A DNA stretch of 15,744 nt from Motiliproteus sp047622605. Its GTDB lineage: Bacteria; Pseudomonadota; Gammaproteobacteria; Pseudomonadales; Balneatricaceae. Under the pieces are notes generated by a model. That model was not told where the DNA came from, searched no databases, and was given only the letters and a program-made list of their open reading frames with translations. Location of the stretch: contig JBLHND010000083.1 in the NCBI GenBank assembly GCA_047622605.1, positions 1 through 15,744 of the forward strand, written 5' to 3'. Positions 7,650 to 15,304 of the stretch are shown here, one piece after another (positions within the stretch are counted from its first letter, which is position 1; the number at the start of each line of letters is the position of its first letter). Made by a program: the position numbers and the translations under genes.

Positions 7650-10607
7650 ATGAGCAATCAATCGACACCCTCGACCGAGACCCTTCCTGCTGCTCTTAAA
7701 CCCTTTGCCAGCTTCACTTTAGAACGTCGCCAGATGATCGACTCGTTAGGCGTAGAGGTCGCCGAGTATCATCATCAAGAGACCGGCGCCAAGCATTACC
7801 ATATAGCGGCAGACAATACCGAGAATGTGTTCCTGGTAGCGCTGCGGACCCTGCCGCAGGATTCTACCGGCGTGGCCCATATTCTTGAACACTCGAGCCT
7901 GTGTGGCAGTGAGAAATACCCGGTGCGCGATCCGTTCTTTATGATGACCCGGCGCTCGCTCAACACCTTTATGAACGCCATGACCAGTTCCGACTGGACC
8001 GCCTATCCGTTTGCCAGCCAGAACCCTAAAGATTTTTTCAATCTGTTGGATATCTATCTGGATGCAGTGTTCTTCAGCAGGCTGGACAGGATGGACTTCG
8101 CCCAGGAAGGCCATCGGCTTGAGTTTTCAGAAGTAGGTAATACCGACTCGCCGCTGGTGTACAAAGGAGTGGTCTACAACGAGATGAAGGGGGCGATGAG
8201 CTCGCCGGTCAGTCTGCTATGGCAGACGCTGAGCAAGCATCTGTTTCAGAACACCACCTACCATCACAACAGCGGTGGCGATCCCGAAGTAATCCCCACG
8301 CTGACGTACGAGCAGCTTAAAGCCTTCTATGCCAGCCATTACCATCCCAGCAATGCGGTCTTTATGACCTTCGGCGATCTGCCGGTCAGTCAGTTGCAGC
8401 AGCGTTTTGAGACCGAGGCGCTAAGCCGCTTTACCCTGCAGTCGGAACAGATTTCGGTGCCCGACGAGCAGCGTTACTTCGCACCTATTCGAGTGGAAGA
8501 AGCCTATCCGCTCGAGGATGAGGATGCGTCTGCCAAGACTCACGTAGTGCTGGGCTGGCTGCTGGGTAACAGCGTCGATCTGGAGCAGCAGCTGGAGGCG
8601 CATCTGTTATCTCAAGTGCTGCTCGATAACAGCGCCTCACCGCTGCGTTATGCGCTCGAATCGTCAGAGTTGGGCAGCGCTCCCTCGCCGCTCTGTGGTC
8701 TGGAAGATTCCAACCGCGAGATGAGCTTCATGTGTGGCCTGGAGGGCTCTGAGCCGGCGCAGGCCGATGCTATCGAAGCGCTGGTGTTACAGGTGCTCGA
8801 ACGGGTCGTCGCCGAGGGTGTCCCTCAATCCCAGATCGAAGCGGCGCTGCACCAGCTGGAACTGAGCCAGCGTGAGGTCGGCGGTGACAGCTATCCCTAC
8901 GGTCTGCAGCTGATGATGAGCGGTCTGGGGGCTGCGATTCACCGCGGTGATCCGGTGGCGGCCATCAATCTGGATCCGGTGCTGGAGTCGCTGCACCAGA
9001 AGATCCAGCAGCCCGACTATATCCAGCAACAGGTTAAACGCCTGCTGCTGGATAATCAGCATCGGGTGCGCTTGACCCTGCGTCCGGATACTCAGCTGGC
9101 GACCCGGCGCGATCAGGCCGAAGCCGACCGCCTGGCCGCGATCAAGAGCAACCTGAGTACCGAGCAGAAGCAAGAGCTGATCGATCAGGCCAGTGCCCTC
9201 AATGCCCGCCAGAACCAGGTCGACGATGAGTCGATCCTGCCCAAGGTAGGGCTCGAGGATGTGCCGGCCGAGGTGACTATTCCCGAAGGTGAAACTCAGA
9301 CCCTGAGCTGCGGCGAGCGGGTGTTCTATGGCCGGGGTACCAACGGCCTGGTGTATCAGCAGCTGCTGGTCGAGCTGCCGCAGTTCAGTGAGACCCAGTT
9401 AAATCTATTGCCGTTGTACAACAACTGTCTGACCGAGCTTGGCTGTGGCGCACTCAGTTATCCTGAGGCTCAGGCTTGGCAGGCCAGTGTCTCCGGTGGT
9501 ATTAGCGCCTATACCTCAGTCCGGGGCGCGATCGATGACGAGCAGCAGGTCAAGGGCTTCTTTACGCTGTCGGGCAAGGCTCTGGCTCACAATGGCGCCA
9601 AGCTGGCGGAGCTGATGAGTGCCACCTTTACCCAGCTGCGTTTCGATGAATACCCCAAGATTCGCGAACTGATGGCACAGATGCTGGCGCGTAAGCAGCA
9701 GGGCATCACCGGCAGCGGTCACGCCCTGGCGATGATGGCGGCATCCAGCCTTTACAGCCCGGCAGCATCCCTGGCTGAACGCCAGCAGGGGCTGCACAGC
9801 ATCACTCACCTCAGGCAGCTCGATGCCAGCCTTCAGGATCCTCAGGCGCTGCAGCAGTTGGCGCAACAGTTGGCCGAGATCCACCAGTTGTTGCTCCAGG
9901 CTCCCCGCCATTTCCTTACGGTGGCAGAACCGGCCCGCCGCGATGAACTCGATCAGACCCTGGAGCAGCACTGGTTGCCACAGGCATCGTCGCTGGCATT
10001 CACTCCGTTTTCGTTGGCTTCGACGCGCGCAGCGGTGCAGCAGGTCTGGAGTACCAATACCCAGGTAAACTTCTGCGCCAAGGCCTTTGCCACCGTCTCG
10101 GTCGAGCACCCGGATGCGGCGGCATTGACGGTGCTGGGTGAGTTCCTGCGTAATGGCTTCCTGCACCGGGCGATCCGCGAGCAGGGCGGCGCCTACGGTT
10201 CGGGCGGCAGTCAGGATTCTGCTAACGCCTGCTTCCGTTTCTTCTCCTACCGCGACCCGCGGATCGAAGAGACGCTGGCCGATTTCGACCAGTCGGTTAA
10301 CTGGCTGCTGGAATCAGTGCATGGCGACAGCCGTCTTGAAGAAGCGGTGCTGGGAGTGGTCAGCAGTATCGATAAGCCTGGCTCTCCGGCGGGTGAGGCG
10401 AAGCAGGCGTATCACAGCGCGCTCTTCGGCCGCACCCCCGCGCAACGCCAGCAGTTCCGAGCACGGATCCTGACAGTCACCCTCGAGGATCTGCAGCGGG
10501 TTGCCCGTCGCTACCTCAAGGATCAGCCGGCGAGTGTGGCGGTTATTACCGACCCTAAACAAGCCGAGCGTCTGACAGAGCAGGGCTACCAGCCGTTTAA
10601 GGTCTGA
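7650..10607 (+). CDS. M16C zinc metallopeptidase (presequence protease/PreP-like)
   Basis: This 985-residue protein belongs to the insulinase superfamily, long single-chain M16C branch, which degrades unstructured peptides inside a closed chamber. The inverted zinc motif HILEH (77-81, with His77, Glu80 and His81) and distal ligand Glu178 in VYNEMKGAMS are present. The C-terminal half, inactive in this family, holds REQGGAYG (843-850), which binds substrate in relatives. The length matches bacterial homologues of mitochondrial PreP. No signal peptide is seen, suggesting a cytoplasmic location. AAGGA (7632-7636) is 13 bases from the ATG, rather far, so start certainty is moderate. Reverse-strand frames of up to 216 codons within it are shadows. 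I see no functional link to its osmolyte neighbours. Confidence 0.92.
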   Translation: MSNQSTPSTETLPAALKPFASFTLERRQMIDSLGVEVAEYHHQETGAKHYHIAADNTENVFLVALRTLPQDSTGVAHILEHSSLCGSEKYPVRDPFFMMTRRSLNTFMNAMTSSDWTAYPFASQNPKDFFNLLDIYLDAVFFSRLDRMDFAQEGHRLEFSEVGNTDSPLVYKGVVYNEMKGAMSSPVSLLWQTLSKHLFQNTTYHHNSGGDPEVIPTLTYEQLKAFYASHYHPSNAVFMTFGDLPVSQLQQRFETEALSRFTLQSEQISVPDEQRYFAPIRVEEAYPLEDEDASAKTHVVLGWLLGNSVDLEQQLEAHLLSQVLLDNSASPLRYALESSELGSAPSPLCGLEDSNREMSFMCGLEGSEPAQADAIEALVLQVLERVVAEGVPQSQIEAALHQLELSQREVGGDSYPYGLQLMMSGLGAAIHRGDPVAAINLDPVLESLHQKIQQPDYIQQQVKRLLLDNQHRVRLTLRPDTQLATRRDQAEADRLAAIKSNLSTEQKQELIDQASALNARQNQVDDESILPKVGLEDVPAEVTIPEGETQTLSCGERVFYGRGTNGLVYQQLLVELPQFSETQLNLLPLYNNCLTELGCGALSYPEAQAWQASVSGGISAYTSVRGAIDDEQQVKGFFTLSGKALAHNGAKLAELMSATFTQLRFDEYPKIRELMAQMLARKQQGITGSGHALAMMAASSLYSPAASLAERQQGLHSITHLRQLDASLQDPQALQQLAQQLAEIHQLLLQAPRHFLTVAEPARRDELDQTLEQHWLPQASSLAFTPFSLASTRAAVQQVWSTNTQVNFCAKAFATVSVEHPDAAALTVLGEFLRNGFLHRAIREQGGAYGSGGSQDSANACFRFFSYRDPRIEETLADFDQSVNWLLESVHGDSRLEEAVLGVVSSIDKPGSPAGEAKQAYHSALFGRTPAQRQQFRARILTVTLEDLQRVARRYLKDQPASVAVITDPKQAERLTEQGYQPFKV

Positions 10608-10631
10608 TCTCTGAGTATGGGTGCGAGGTAG

Positions 10632-10729
10632 GCTGGGATGCAATCCCAGCTATCTGCCCCATGCGAACCTACACAGGTGCCCGAGTATCTGCAAGGATTG
10701 TAGCTGGGATTGCATCCCAGCTACAATCC
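10632..10729. repeat. Pair of oppositely oriented palindromic repeats
   Basis: The core GCTGGGAT-gca-ATCCCAGC at 10632-10650 is the reverse complement of GCTGGGAT-tgc-ATCCCAGC inside the second element. The second element (10695-10729) is larger, with perfect 16-base arms (10695-10710 and 10714-10729) and a 3-base loop. The first lies 24 bases after the M16C stop codon. This head-to-head arrangement is typical of REP/BIME-like units. No T-run follows, so neither is a classical terminator. Confidence 0.8.
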
Positions 10730-10765
10730 AGTCAAACATGGCAGATGAAGGCTCCTGCAGTAGCT

Positions 10766-10797
10766 GCACGCCTCACATCCCTGTGGGTTGAGCATGT
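10766..10797 (+). repeat. Diverged copy of the repeat at the window start
   Basis: The stretch GCACGCCTCACATCCCTGTG with GGTTGAGCATGTA matches, with several changes, the second half of the 45-bp repeat plus its continuation (GCACTTCCTACATCCCTGTA, GGTCGAATGTA, 71-103). The small stem CACA-tccc-TGTG is kept through paired changes relative to CCTACA-tccc-TGTAGG. Confidence 0.6.
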
Positions 10798-11107
10798 AAG
10801 TAGTGTCTTTGCGCTTGTCGAATGTAACGATCGCTGAATTCTGGGGGAGGGGAGTATCACTGTATTTTTTTATCAGGTGTTAAAAAATCGAGCGCCATCT
10901 TATATCAAATATTTACTGATTGGAAAGCGTTAAATATCTGGTCATCATCTTTAGAGTTTATAGCTGACCTGTTTAGGTCTGTGTCTGCTGTTTTTATAAG
11001 GTGTACCTTCAAAGACTCAGTTCTATTTAACTAGATTATGCTACAAGTAAGTCTTTTCGTAGCACCTTATAACGTTCGTTATCTGATTTACAATCCTTCG
11101 TTTTTTT

Positions 11108-11187
11108 AAGCAGGCTATTTAGTCTCCTTATTGCCTGTTTGCTCGTAACAGGCTGATAATTATATCTTTGATTGTCAGCGCCTGCTT
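11108..11187. promoter_or_regulatory. Nested inverted repeats upstream of the ectoine operon
   Basis: AAGCAGGC (11108-11115) is the perfect complement of GCCTGCTT (11180-11187), and within it GCCTGTT (11133-11139) pairs with AACAGGC (11147-11153). AAGCAGGC can also pair with GCCTGTTT (11133-11140) with one G-U pair, so alternative foldings exist. It lies upstream of the candidate promoter, so it may belong to an independent transcript or be a DNA-level site. A T-run precedes the structure rather than following it. Confidence 0.35.
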
Positions 11188-11305
11188 TGTGTATGGGCCG
11201 CTTCGACACCGGTATGCTGTGCGTTTATGTTATATGGAGGACGTTGCCAGGACGACAGGAGTGACGCTATAACGGCTCTAGACCGTCTATTAAAAATATA
11301 ATTTT

Positions 11306-11334
11306 TTGACAGCAATCACAAGCATTGTACTTGG
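11306..11334 (+). promoter_or_regulatory. Weak candidate promoter for the ectoine operon
   Basis: A perfect TTGACA at 11306-11311 lies in AT-rich DNA after TAAAAATATAATTTT. At 17 bases the -10 position is ACTTGG, which is poor; TGTACT is at 14 bases. If used, it would give a leader of about 100 bases and probably need an activator. Confidence 0.25.
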
Positions 11335-11410
11335 GTGATATAAGGACTAGTCTCGGCTGATTAGAGCGGATTTTGCGACTGAATTTAAGGGCAGATATTC
11401 ATAGATATTA

Positions 11411-11429
11411 TTGAACGTTTAGGTTTAAT
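11411..11429 (+). promoter_or_regulatory. AACGTT word just upstream of the first ectoine gene
   Basis: TTGAACGTTTAGGTTTAAT sits 13 bases before the ATG at 11442. It matches the pattern TTRAACGTTY of the choX-leader units (TTAAACGTTC). As a site here it would cover the ribosome-binding region of the DNA, suiting a repressor or a leader element. Shared use by one regulator is inference. Confidence 0.35.
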
Positions 11430-11441
11430 GTGTGGAGACTT

Positions 11442-12620
11442 ATGCATAATTATTGGAGCGAAACTATTGCTGCCGCGCATCGATTGCGTCGTGAGTTACA
11501 TGCTAATCCTGAATTAGCATGGCAAGAGCTGCGCACCGCCGAACGCATTCGTGAAGAGCTTTCCAGGCTAGATATTCCTTGGCGCGTCTGTGCGGATACC
11601 GGCACAGTCGCGCTACTGAACCCTACAACCAAGGGCCATTCCCACGTCAAGGACCATCCACATATAGCGTTGCGGGGTGATATAGACGCTCTGCCTATTA
11701 CCGAGCGTAGTGGTAAAGACTGGTCTTCGCTGCATGAGGGTTGTATGCATGCCTGCGGCCATGATGGTCACACCGCGACGCTGCTGGCGACCGCGCAATG
11801 GCTTAAACGCGTCGAAACCTCGTTGCCGGGGCCCGTTACCCTGCTGTTTCAGCCCGCAGAAGAGGGGGGGCATGGCGCCAAGAAGATGATCGCTGATGGC
11901 GCCCTGGAGGGGATAGATCGTATTTATGGCTGGCACAATTGGCCGGCGCTCGAGTTTGGTCAGTTGCTCTGTCCGAGTGGCATCGTTATGTGCGGCAATG
12001 GCACCTTCAGCATTACGGTGACGGGCGTGGGCGGTCATGCGAGTCAGCCAGAACTATGCCGGGATCCGGTCTTGGCGGCCAGTGCCATCACCCTCGCCGT
12101 GCAGCAGATTATCAGCCGTCGCCTGCCGCCCCAGCAGGCGAATGTCATCAGCATTACCTCCATAGACGCCCCCAGCGGTCCGACGGTTATTCCTGAAAAA
12201 GCGGTGCTTGGCGGCAGTATCCGGGTCGCCACCGAAAGCGCGCGTCAGGAGATCGGCACGTTACTCCGCAGCATCAGCGAACATACGGCGGCGAGCTATG
12301 GGGTTCACTGTCAGGTCGATATCGAGCCGCGTTATCAGGCCACGATTAACCACGAGCAACCAGCCGCTGAGGTCCGTGCCTGCTGGCAACAGCTAAATGG
12401 CATTGAAGCCCTGGAAACACAGCAGTTGCCACCGATCATGGCCTCTGAGGATTTTAGCTATTATCTGCAGGAAATTCCCGGCGCCTTCGCGCTTATCGGC
12501 GCGAATGACGGGCCAGGGAATGTGCATCCCTGTCATAGTCCCATTTACGATTTCAATGATCGCCTTATAGAACCTGTTACTAAGCTATTTACTCGTCTTG
12601 TTAGTGCCTCTTTGCCATAG
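11442..12620 (+). CDS. doeB2: M20D amidohydrolase, likely N-acetyl-diaminobutyrate deacetylase (DoeB2-like)
   Basis: This 392-residue metallohydrolase probably removes the acetyl group from N-alpha-acetyl-2,4-diaminobutyrate, the product of ectoine ring opening. M20D landmarks are visible: LRGDIDALP (78-85), metal ligands Cys105 and His107 in HACGHDGH, base Glu140 and ligand Glu141 in QPAEEGGHGA, His165 in GWHNWP, and His365 in HSPIYDF. The dimerisation lid lies around 185-300. The classical DoeB of Halomonas is of the AstE/aspartoacylase family, so an M20 enzyme here is an alternative; I recall the annotation name DoeB2 for it. I chose the ATG at 11442, preceded by GGAG (11434-11437), over a GTG at 11430. 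Without the context it could be read as a hippurate or indoleacetyl-amino-acid hydrolase. Confidence 0.75.
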   Translation: MHNYWSETIAAAHRLRRELHANPELAWQELRTAERIREELSRLDIPWRVCADTGTVALLNPTTKGHSHVKDHPHIALRGDIDALPITERSGKDWSSLHEGCMHACGHDGHTATLLATAQWLKRVETSLPGPVTLLFQPAEEGGHGAKKMIADGALEGIDRIYGWHNWPALEFGQLLCPSGIVMCGNGTFSITVTGVGGHASQPELCRDPVLAASAITLAVQQIISRRLPPQQANVISITSIDAPSGPTVIPEKAVLGGSIRVATESARQEIGTLLRSISEHTAASYGVHCQVDIEPRYQATINHEQPAAEVRACWQQLNGIEALETQQLPPIMASEDFSYYLQEIPGAFALIGANDGPGNVHPCHSPIYDFNDRLIEPVTKLFTRLVSASLP

Positions 12621-12645
12621 CAGACCCTGAGGGGTCTGCTATGGC
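12614..12645 (+). promoter_or_regulatory. 14-bp perfect hairpin across the doeB2 stop codon
   Basis: GCCATAGCAGACCC (12614-12627) and GGGTCTGCTATGGC (12632-12645) are perfect complements around a TGAG loop. The left arm includes the TAG stop (12618-12620). No T-run follows on either strand, so it is not a classical terminator. Within an operon it may stabilise the upstream message, be a processing site, or attenuate entry into doeD. Confidence 0.75.
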
Positions 12646-12724
12646 CTGCTGCACAAGAAGTCATAAGAAGCCATAAAAAGAGAAAACAAAAAAAAGATAA
12701 AAATACACTTTTAGGAGAGAGACT

Positions 12725-13999
12725 ATGAATATATTTCAAGAACGGGAATCGGAAATTCGCGGCTATTGCCGAGTCTATCCCACGACCTTTGACACCGCCT
12801 CTAATGCCCGTCAGACCGATGTAGATGGTAAGGAATACATCGATTTCTTTGCCGGTGCTGGGGTTTTGAATTTTGGCCATAATAATGAACGTATGAAAAA
12901 GGCGATGATTCAATATCTTGAGCGTAATGGTGTCACTCATAGTCTCGATATGCACAGTGTGGCCAAGCAGAACTTTATGGAACGTTTTGTTAAGACTATT
13001 CTCGAGCCGCGCAATATGCCGCATAAGCTGCAATTTATGGGGCCCACCGGTAGTAATGCCGTCGAGGCTGCTCTGAAACTTGCACGGCGGGCGACGGGTC
13101 GACAGGACATCGTGGCGTTTAGTCATGGCTTTCATGGGATGACGCTGGGGGCCTTAGCCTGTACTGCCAACGAGGCCTTTCGAGGCGCGGCAGGGGTTCC
13201 TTTAAATCATGTTAGTCATGCACCCTTCGGCTGTGAAACAGCCTGTGCGGGTTGCGAGCTGGGCTGTGGCCTGTCCAGCATCAAACAGTTGCGCGCCAAC
13301 TATGCAGACAGTTCCAGTGGTATCAAGCCACCGGCTGCCTTTCTGGTTGAGATCATTCAAGCCGAGGGTGGTGTCAAAGTCGCGGATAAAGCCTGGTTGC
13401 AAGAGCTTCAGGCATTAGCGCAGGACGTAGGCGCGCTGCTTATTGTCGATGATATTCAGGTGGGTTGTGGTCGCACAGGCAGTTATTTCAGCTTTGATGG
13501 GTTGGGTCTGGATCCCGATATTATTTGTTTGGCAAAAGGAGTTGGGGGCATGGGTACGCCACTGGCCTTGAATCTGGTCAAGCCAGAGATCGATAAGCAC
13601 TGGAAGCCCGGCGAGCATACCGGCACGTTCCGAGGTCAAGGCCTGTCCTTCGTGGCAGGGGCCGAGGCGATGAGTTATTTCGAAGACGATAAACTGATGA
13701 ATCAGGTTCTTGAGCATGGTATCAGCATCTCGAAGGCGATTGCCCCGCTGGCAGTACAGTTTTCGCAGATAGAGATTCGGGGCAAAGGCATGATCTATGG
13801 GATCGATCTCGCCTCCGGGGATCAGGCTAAAGAAATTGTGAATGAGTGTTTTAAGGCAGGCTTATTGGTGGCGGCCTGTGGCACGGGTGGCCGGGTGATC
13901 AAACTGATACCGCCCCTGACCATACCTGAAAAAGACCTGCAGCAAGGTTTAGCTATATTTATGGAGAAGACCCTCCAAGTTGTTGGAGGTGCGGCATGA
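12725..13999 (+). CDS. doeD: Diaminobutyrate-2-oxoglutarate transaminase (DoeD type)
   Basis: This 424-residue class III PLP aminotransferase would convert 2,4-diaminobutyrate to aspartate 4-semialdehyde, the reverse sense of EctB. Visible residues are GPTGSNAVEAALKLAR (106-121) for phosphate binding, DDIQVGCGRTG (242-252) for the pyridine ring and catalytic Lys271 in AKGVGGMG. A segment with four cysteines, C170-x3-C174-x2-C177-x3-C181, sits in the small insertion before DSSSG (195-199); I do not recall it in EctB. AGGAG (12713-12717) precedes the ATG at good spacing, after an A-rich leader of about 40 bases. Its stop overlaps the doeA start by ATGA, so the two are coupled. EctB itself is unlikely because ectA and ectC are absent and catabolic genes flank it. 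Confidence 0.85.
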   Translation: MNIFQERESEIRGYCRVYPTTFDTASNARQTDVDGKEYIDFFAGAGVLNFGHNNERMKKAMIQYLERNGVTHSLDMHSVAKQNFMERFVKTILEPRNMPHKLQFMGPTGSNAVEAALKLARRATGRQDIVAFSHGFHGMTLGALACTANEAFRGAAGVPLNHVSHAPFGCETACAGCELGCGLSSIKQLRANYADSSSGIKPPAAFLVEIIQAEGGVKVADKAWLQELQALAQDVGALLIVDDIQVGCGRTGSYFSFDGLGLDPDIICLAKGVGGMGTPLALNLVKPEIDKHWKPGEHTGTFRGQGLSFVAGAEAMSYFEDDKLMNQVLEHGISISKAIAPLAVQFSQIEIRGKGMIYGIDLASGDQAKEIVNECFKAGLLVAACGTGGRVIKLIPPLTIPEKDLQQGLAIFMEKTLQVVGGAA

Positions 14000-15294
14000 A
14001 GCCAAGAGACGACATGACCTTTCCGTTCGCCGAGTATGAGCGGCGGATACTGGAGTTGCGGCAGCGTATCGCTCAGCGCTGTCTGGATGCGGTGGTGATT
14101 ACCGATCCTGAAAATATTTTGTATCTGACCAATTATCAGACAACGGGTTATTCATTCTTTCAGGCGCTGGTGGTTCCTCTGGATCAAGAGCCGTTTATGA
14201 TCACCCGTGCCCTGGAAGCGTCAAATGTCTATGCCCGTACCTGGGTAGAAATAACCAAACCCTATCCTGACACTGGCGATGCCATTCAAATGCTGGTCGA
14301 TGCCTTGCGGGAGTTCGGTCTGGCCGATAAACGCATCGGCTACGAACGTAATAGCTACTTTTTCCCGGCTTATCAGCAAGACGTTATTCATACCACCCTG
14401 AAGAAGGCCAAACTTTTAGATTGCTTTGGGATTGTTGAGCAGGGTCGGGTGTGTAAATCAGCGGTTGAAATAGACATCATGCGTCTAGCTGCCAAGGCAA
14501 CGGAAGCCGGAATGCAGGCCGGGCTGGACGCGAGCGTCGCCGGTGCCAGTGAAAATGATATAGGGGCGGCCGTGAGTGCCGCCATGTTTCGCGCGGGTGG
14601 GGAGCCGCCGGCCGTTATGCCTTACATTACCTCGGGGCCACGTAGCATGATTGGTCATGCGACCTGGGAGGGGCGGATAGCGCAACCCGGCGAACATGTA
14701 TTCTTAGAAGTGGGGGGCTGTTATCGTCGCTATCATACCGCGATGATGCGCACCGTGGTGCTGGGTAAACTATCCAACTCCATGTATGCAGCCCAGGAGA
14801 AGATGAAACATGCGCTGCATGTCCTTCACGACACGATTCAACCCGGGATGACCGTGTCGGATGCCGATAACATGATCCGCAATATCATTACCGACAACGA
14901 TGTCGGCGCGCAGTTGATCACCCGCTCTGGCTATTCGATAGGGATAGCCTTTCCGCCCAGTTGGGATGAAGGCTATATCGTTAGTTTAAAACAGGGTGAA
15001 TCACGGATTCTCGAACCCGGCATGACCTTCCATGTTATTCCCTGGATGTGGGGCGTAGACGGCGATAAGTCCTGTGGTATCTCGGATACTATTCAGATTA
15101 CCGACAAGGGTTGTGAATCCTTCTTTACGATGGACCGTGATTTTGTGGTGAAGCCCGACCAGGGCAAGAAAACGCTCAGTAAACCCGCTGAAGCAAAAGT
15201 AAAAGAACCACTAAGCGCTGAGGTCAAAGCACCTGAAAGCAACCCGGTGAGCGTAGTCAGTTCCCGTAAATCTGAAAGCAAGTCCCCGACATAG
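13996..15294 (+). CDS. doeA: Ectoine hydrolase (DoeA, M24 creatinase-like fold)
   Basis: This 432-residue cytoplasmic enzyme opens the ectoine ring to N-acetyl-diaminobutyrate. It has the two-part creatinase/prolidase layout: N-terminal domain to about 155 (TDPENILYLTNYQTTGY at 36-52) and a pita-bread domain (MPYITSGPRSMIGHATWEG at 208-226, FLEVGGCYRRYHTAMMRT at 236-253, FHVIPWMWG at 345-353). Where prolidases have two metal-binding aspartates, this protein has Glu238 and Ala249, so the dinuclear metal site is not kept, in line with a non-peptidase role. Residues 388-432 form a Lys/Glu/Ser/Pro-rich tail beyond the usual end (about 399 residues in Halomonas). The ATG overlaps the doeD stop; Met7 is an alternative start. 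Confidence 0.88.
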   Translation: MKPRDDMTFPFAEYERRILELRQRIAQRCLDAVVITDPENILYLTNYQTTGYSFFQALVVPLDQEPFMITRALEASNVYARTWVEITKPYPDTGDAIQMLVDALREFGLADKRIGYERNSYFFPAYQQDVIHTTLKKAKLLDCFGIVEQGRVCKSAVEIDIMRLAAKATEAGMQAGLDASVAGASENDIGAAVSAAMFRAGGEPPAVMPYITSGPRSMIGHATWEGRIAQPGEHVFLEVGGCYRRYHTAMMRTVVLGKLSNSMYAAQEKMKHALHVLHDTIQPGMTVSDADNMIRNIITDNDVGAQLITRSGYSIGIAFPPSWDEGYIVSLKQGESRILEPGMTFHVIPWMWGVDGDKSCGISDTIQITDKGCESFFTMDRDFVVKPDQGKKTLSKPAEAKVKEPLSAEVKAPESNPVSVVSSRKSESKSPT

Positions 15295-15304
15295 AGAGGT
15301 TACG

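Larger units (their letters stand above)
10608..11441. other. Long intergenic region upstream of the ectoine operon
   Basis: About 830 bp carry no convincing gene on either strand. The first 200 bp contain palindromic repeats. From about 10850 on, base composition shifts to AT-rich, unlike the flanking genes. Small dyads occur: GACCT-gttt-AGGTC (10966-10979), ATAACG-tt-CGTTAT (11069-11082) and nested inverted repeats at 11108-11187. A TTGACA and an AACGTT word precede the operon. The length leaves room for a long 5' leader, a small RNA or the scar of a lost regulator gene; the sequence does not decide. Confidence 0.7.

Noticed and set aside
9516..10166. Minus-strand open frame of 216 codons inside the M16C gene
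   Set aside because: Antisense to a conserved peptidase, Arg/Gln/Leu-rich shadow composition, no recognisable domain.
10864..10888. AT-only inverted repeat ATTTTTTTA / TAAAAAAT
   Set aside because: Low complexity, needs a bulge, and could arise by chance in AT-rich DNA.
11236..11274. Tiny frame starting ATGGAGGACGTTGCC that resembles the start of a LacI-type helix-turn-helix
   Set aside because: Only 12 codons before a stop, with no continuation in any frame; most likely chance.
12614..12645. Rho-independent terminator after doeB2
   Set aside because: The stem is strong but no T-run follows on either strand, and doeD continues the pathway in the same direction.
12545..13135. Minus-strand open frame of 196 codons across the doeB2-doeD junction
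   Set aside because: Covers the ends of two secure genes and the hairpin; no family resemblance.
12725..13999. EctB of an ectoine biosynthesis operon
   Set aside because: ectA and ectC are absent, and the overlapping doeA plus the aldehyde dehydrogenase point to breakdown.
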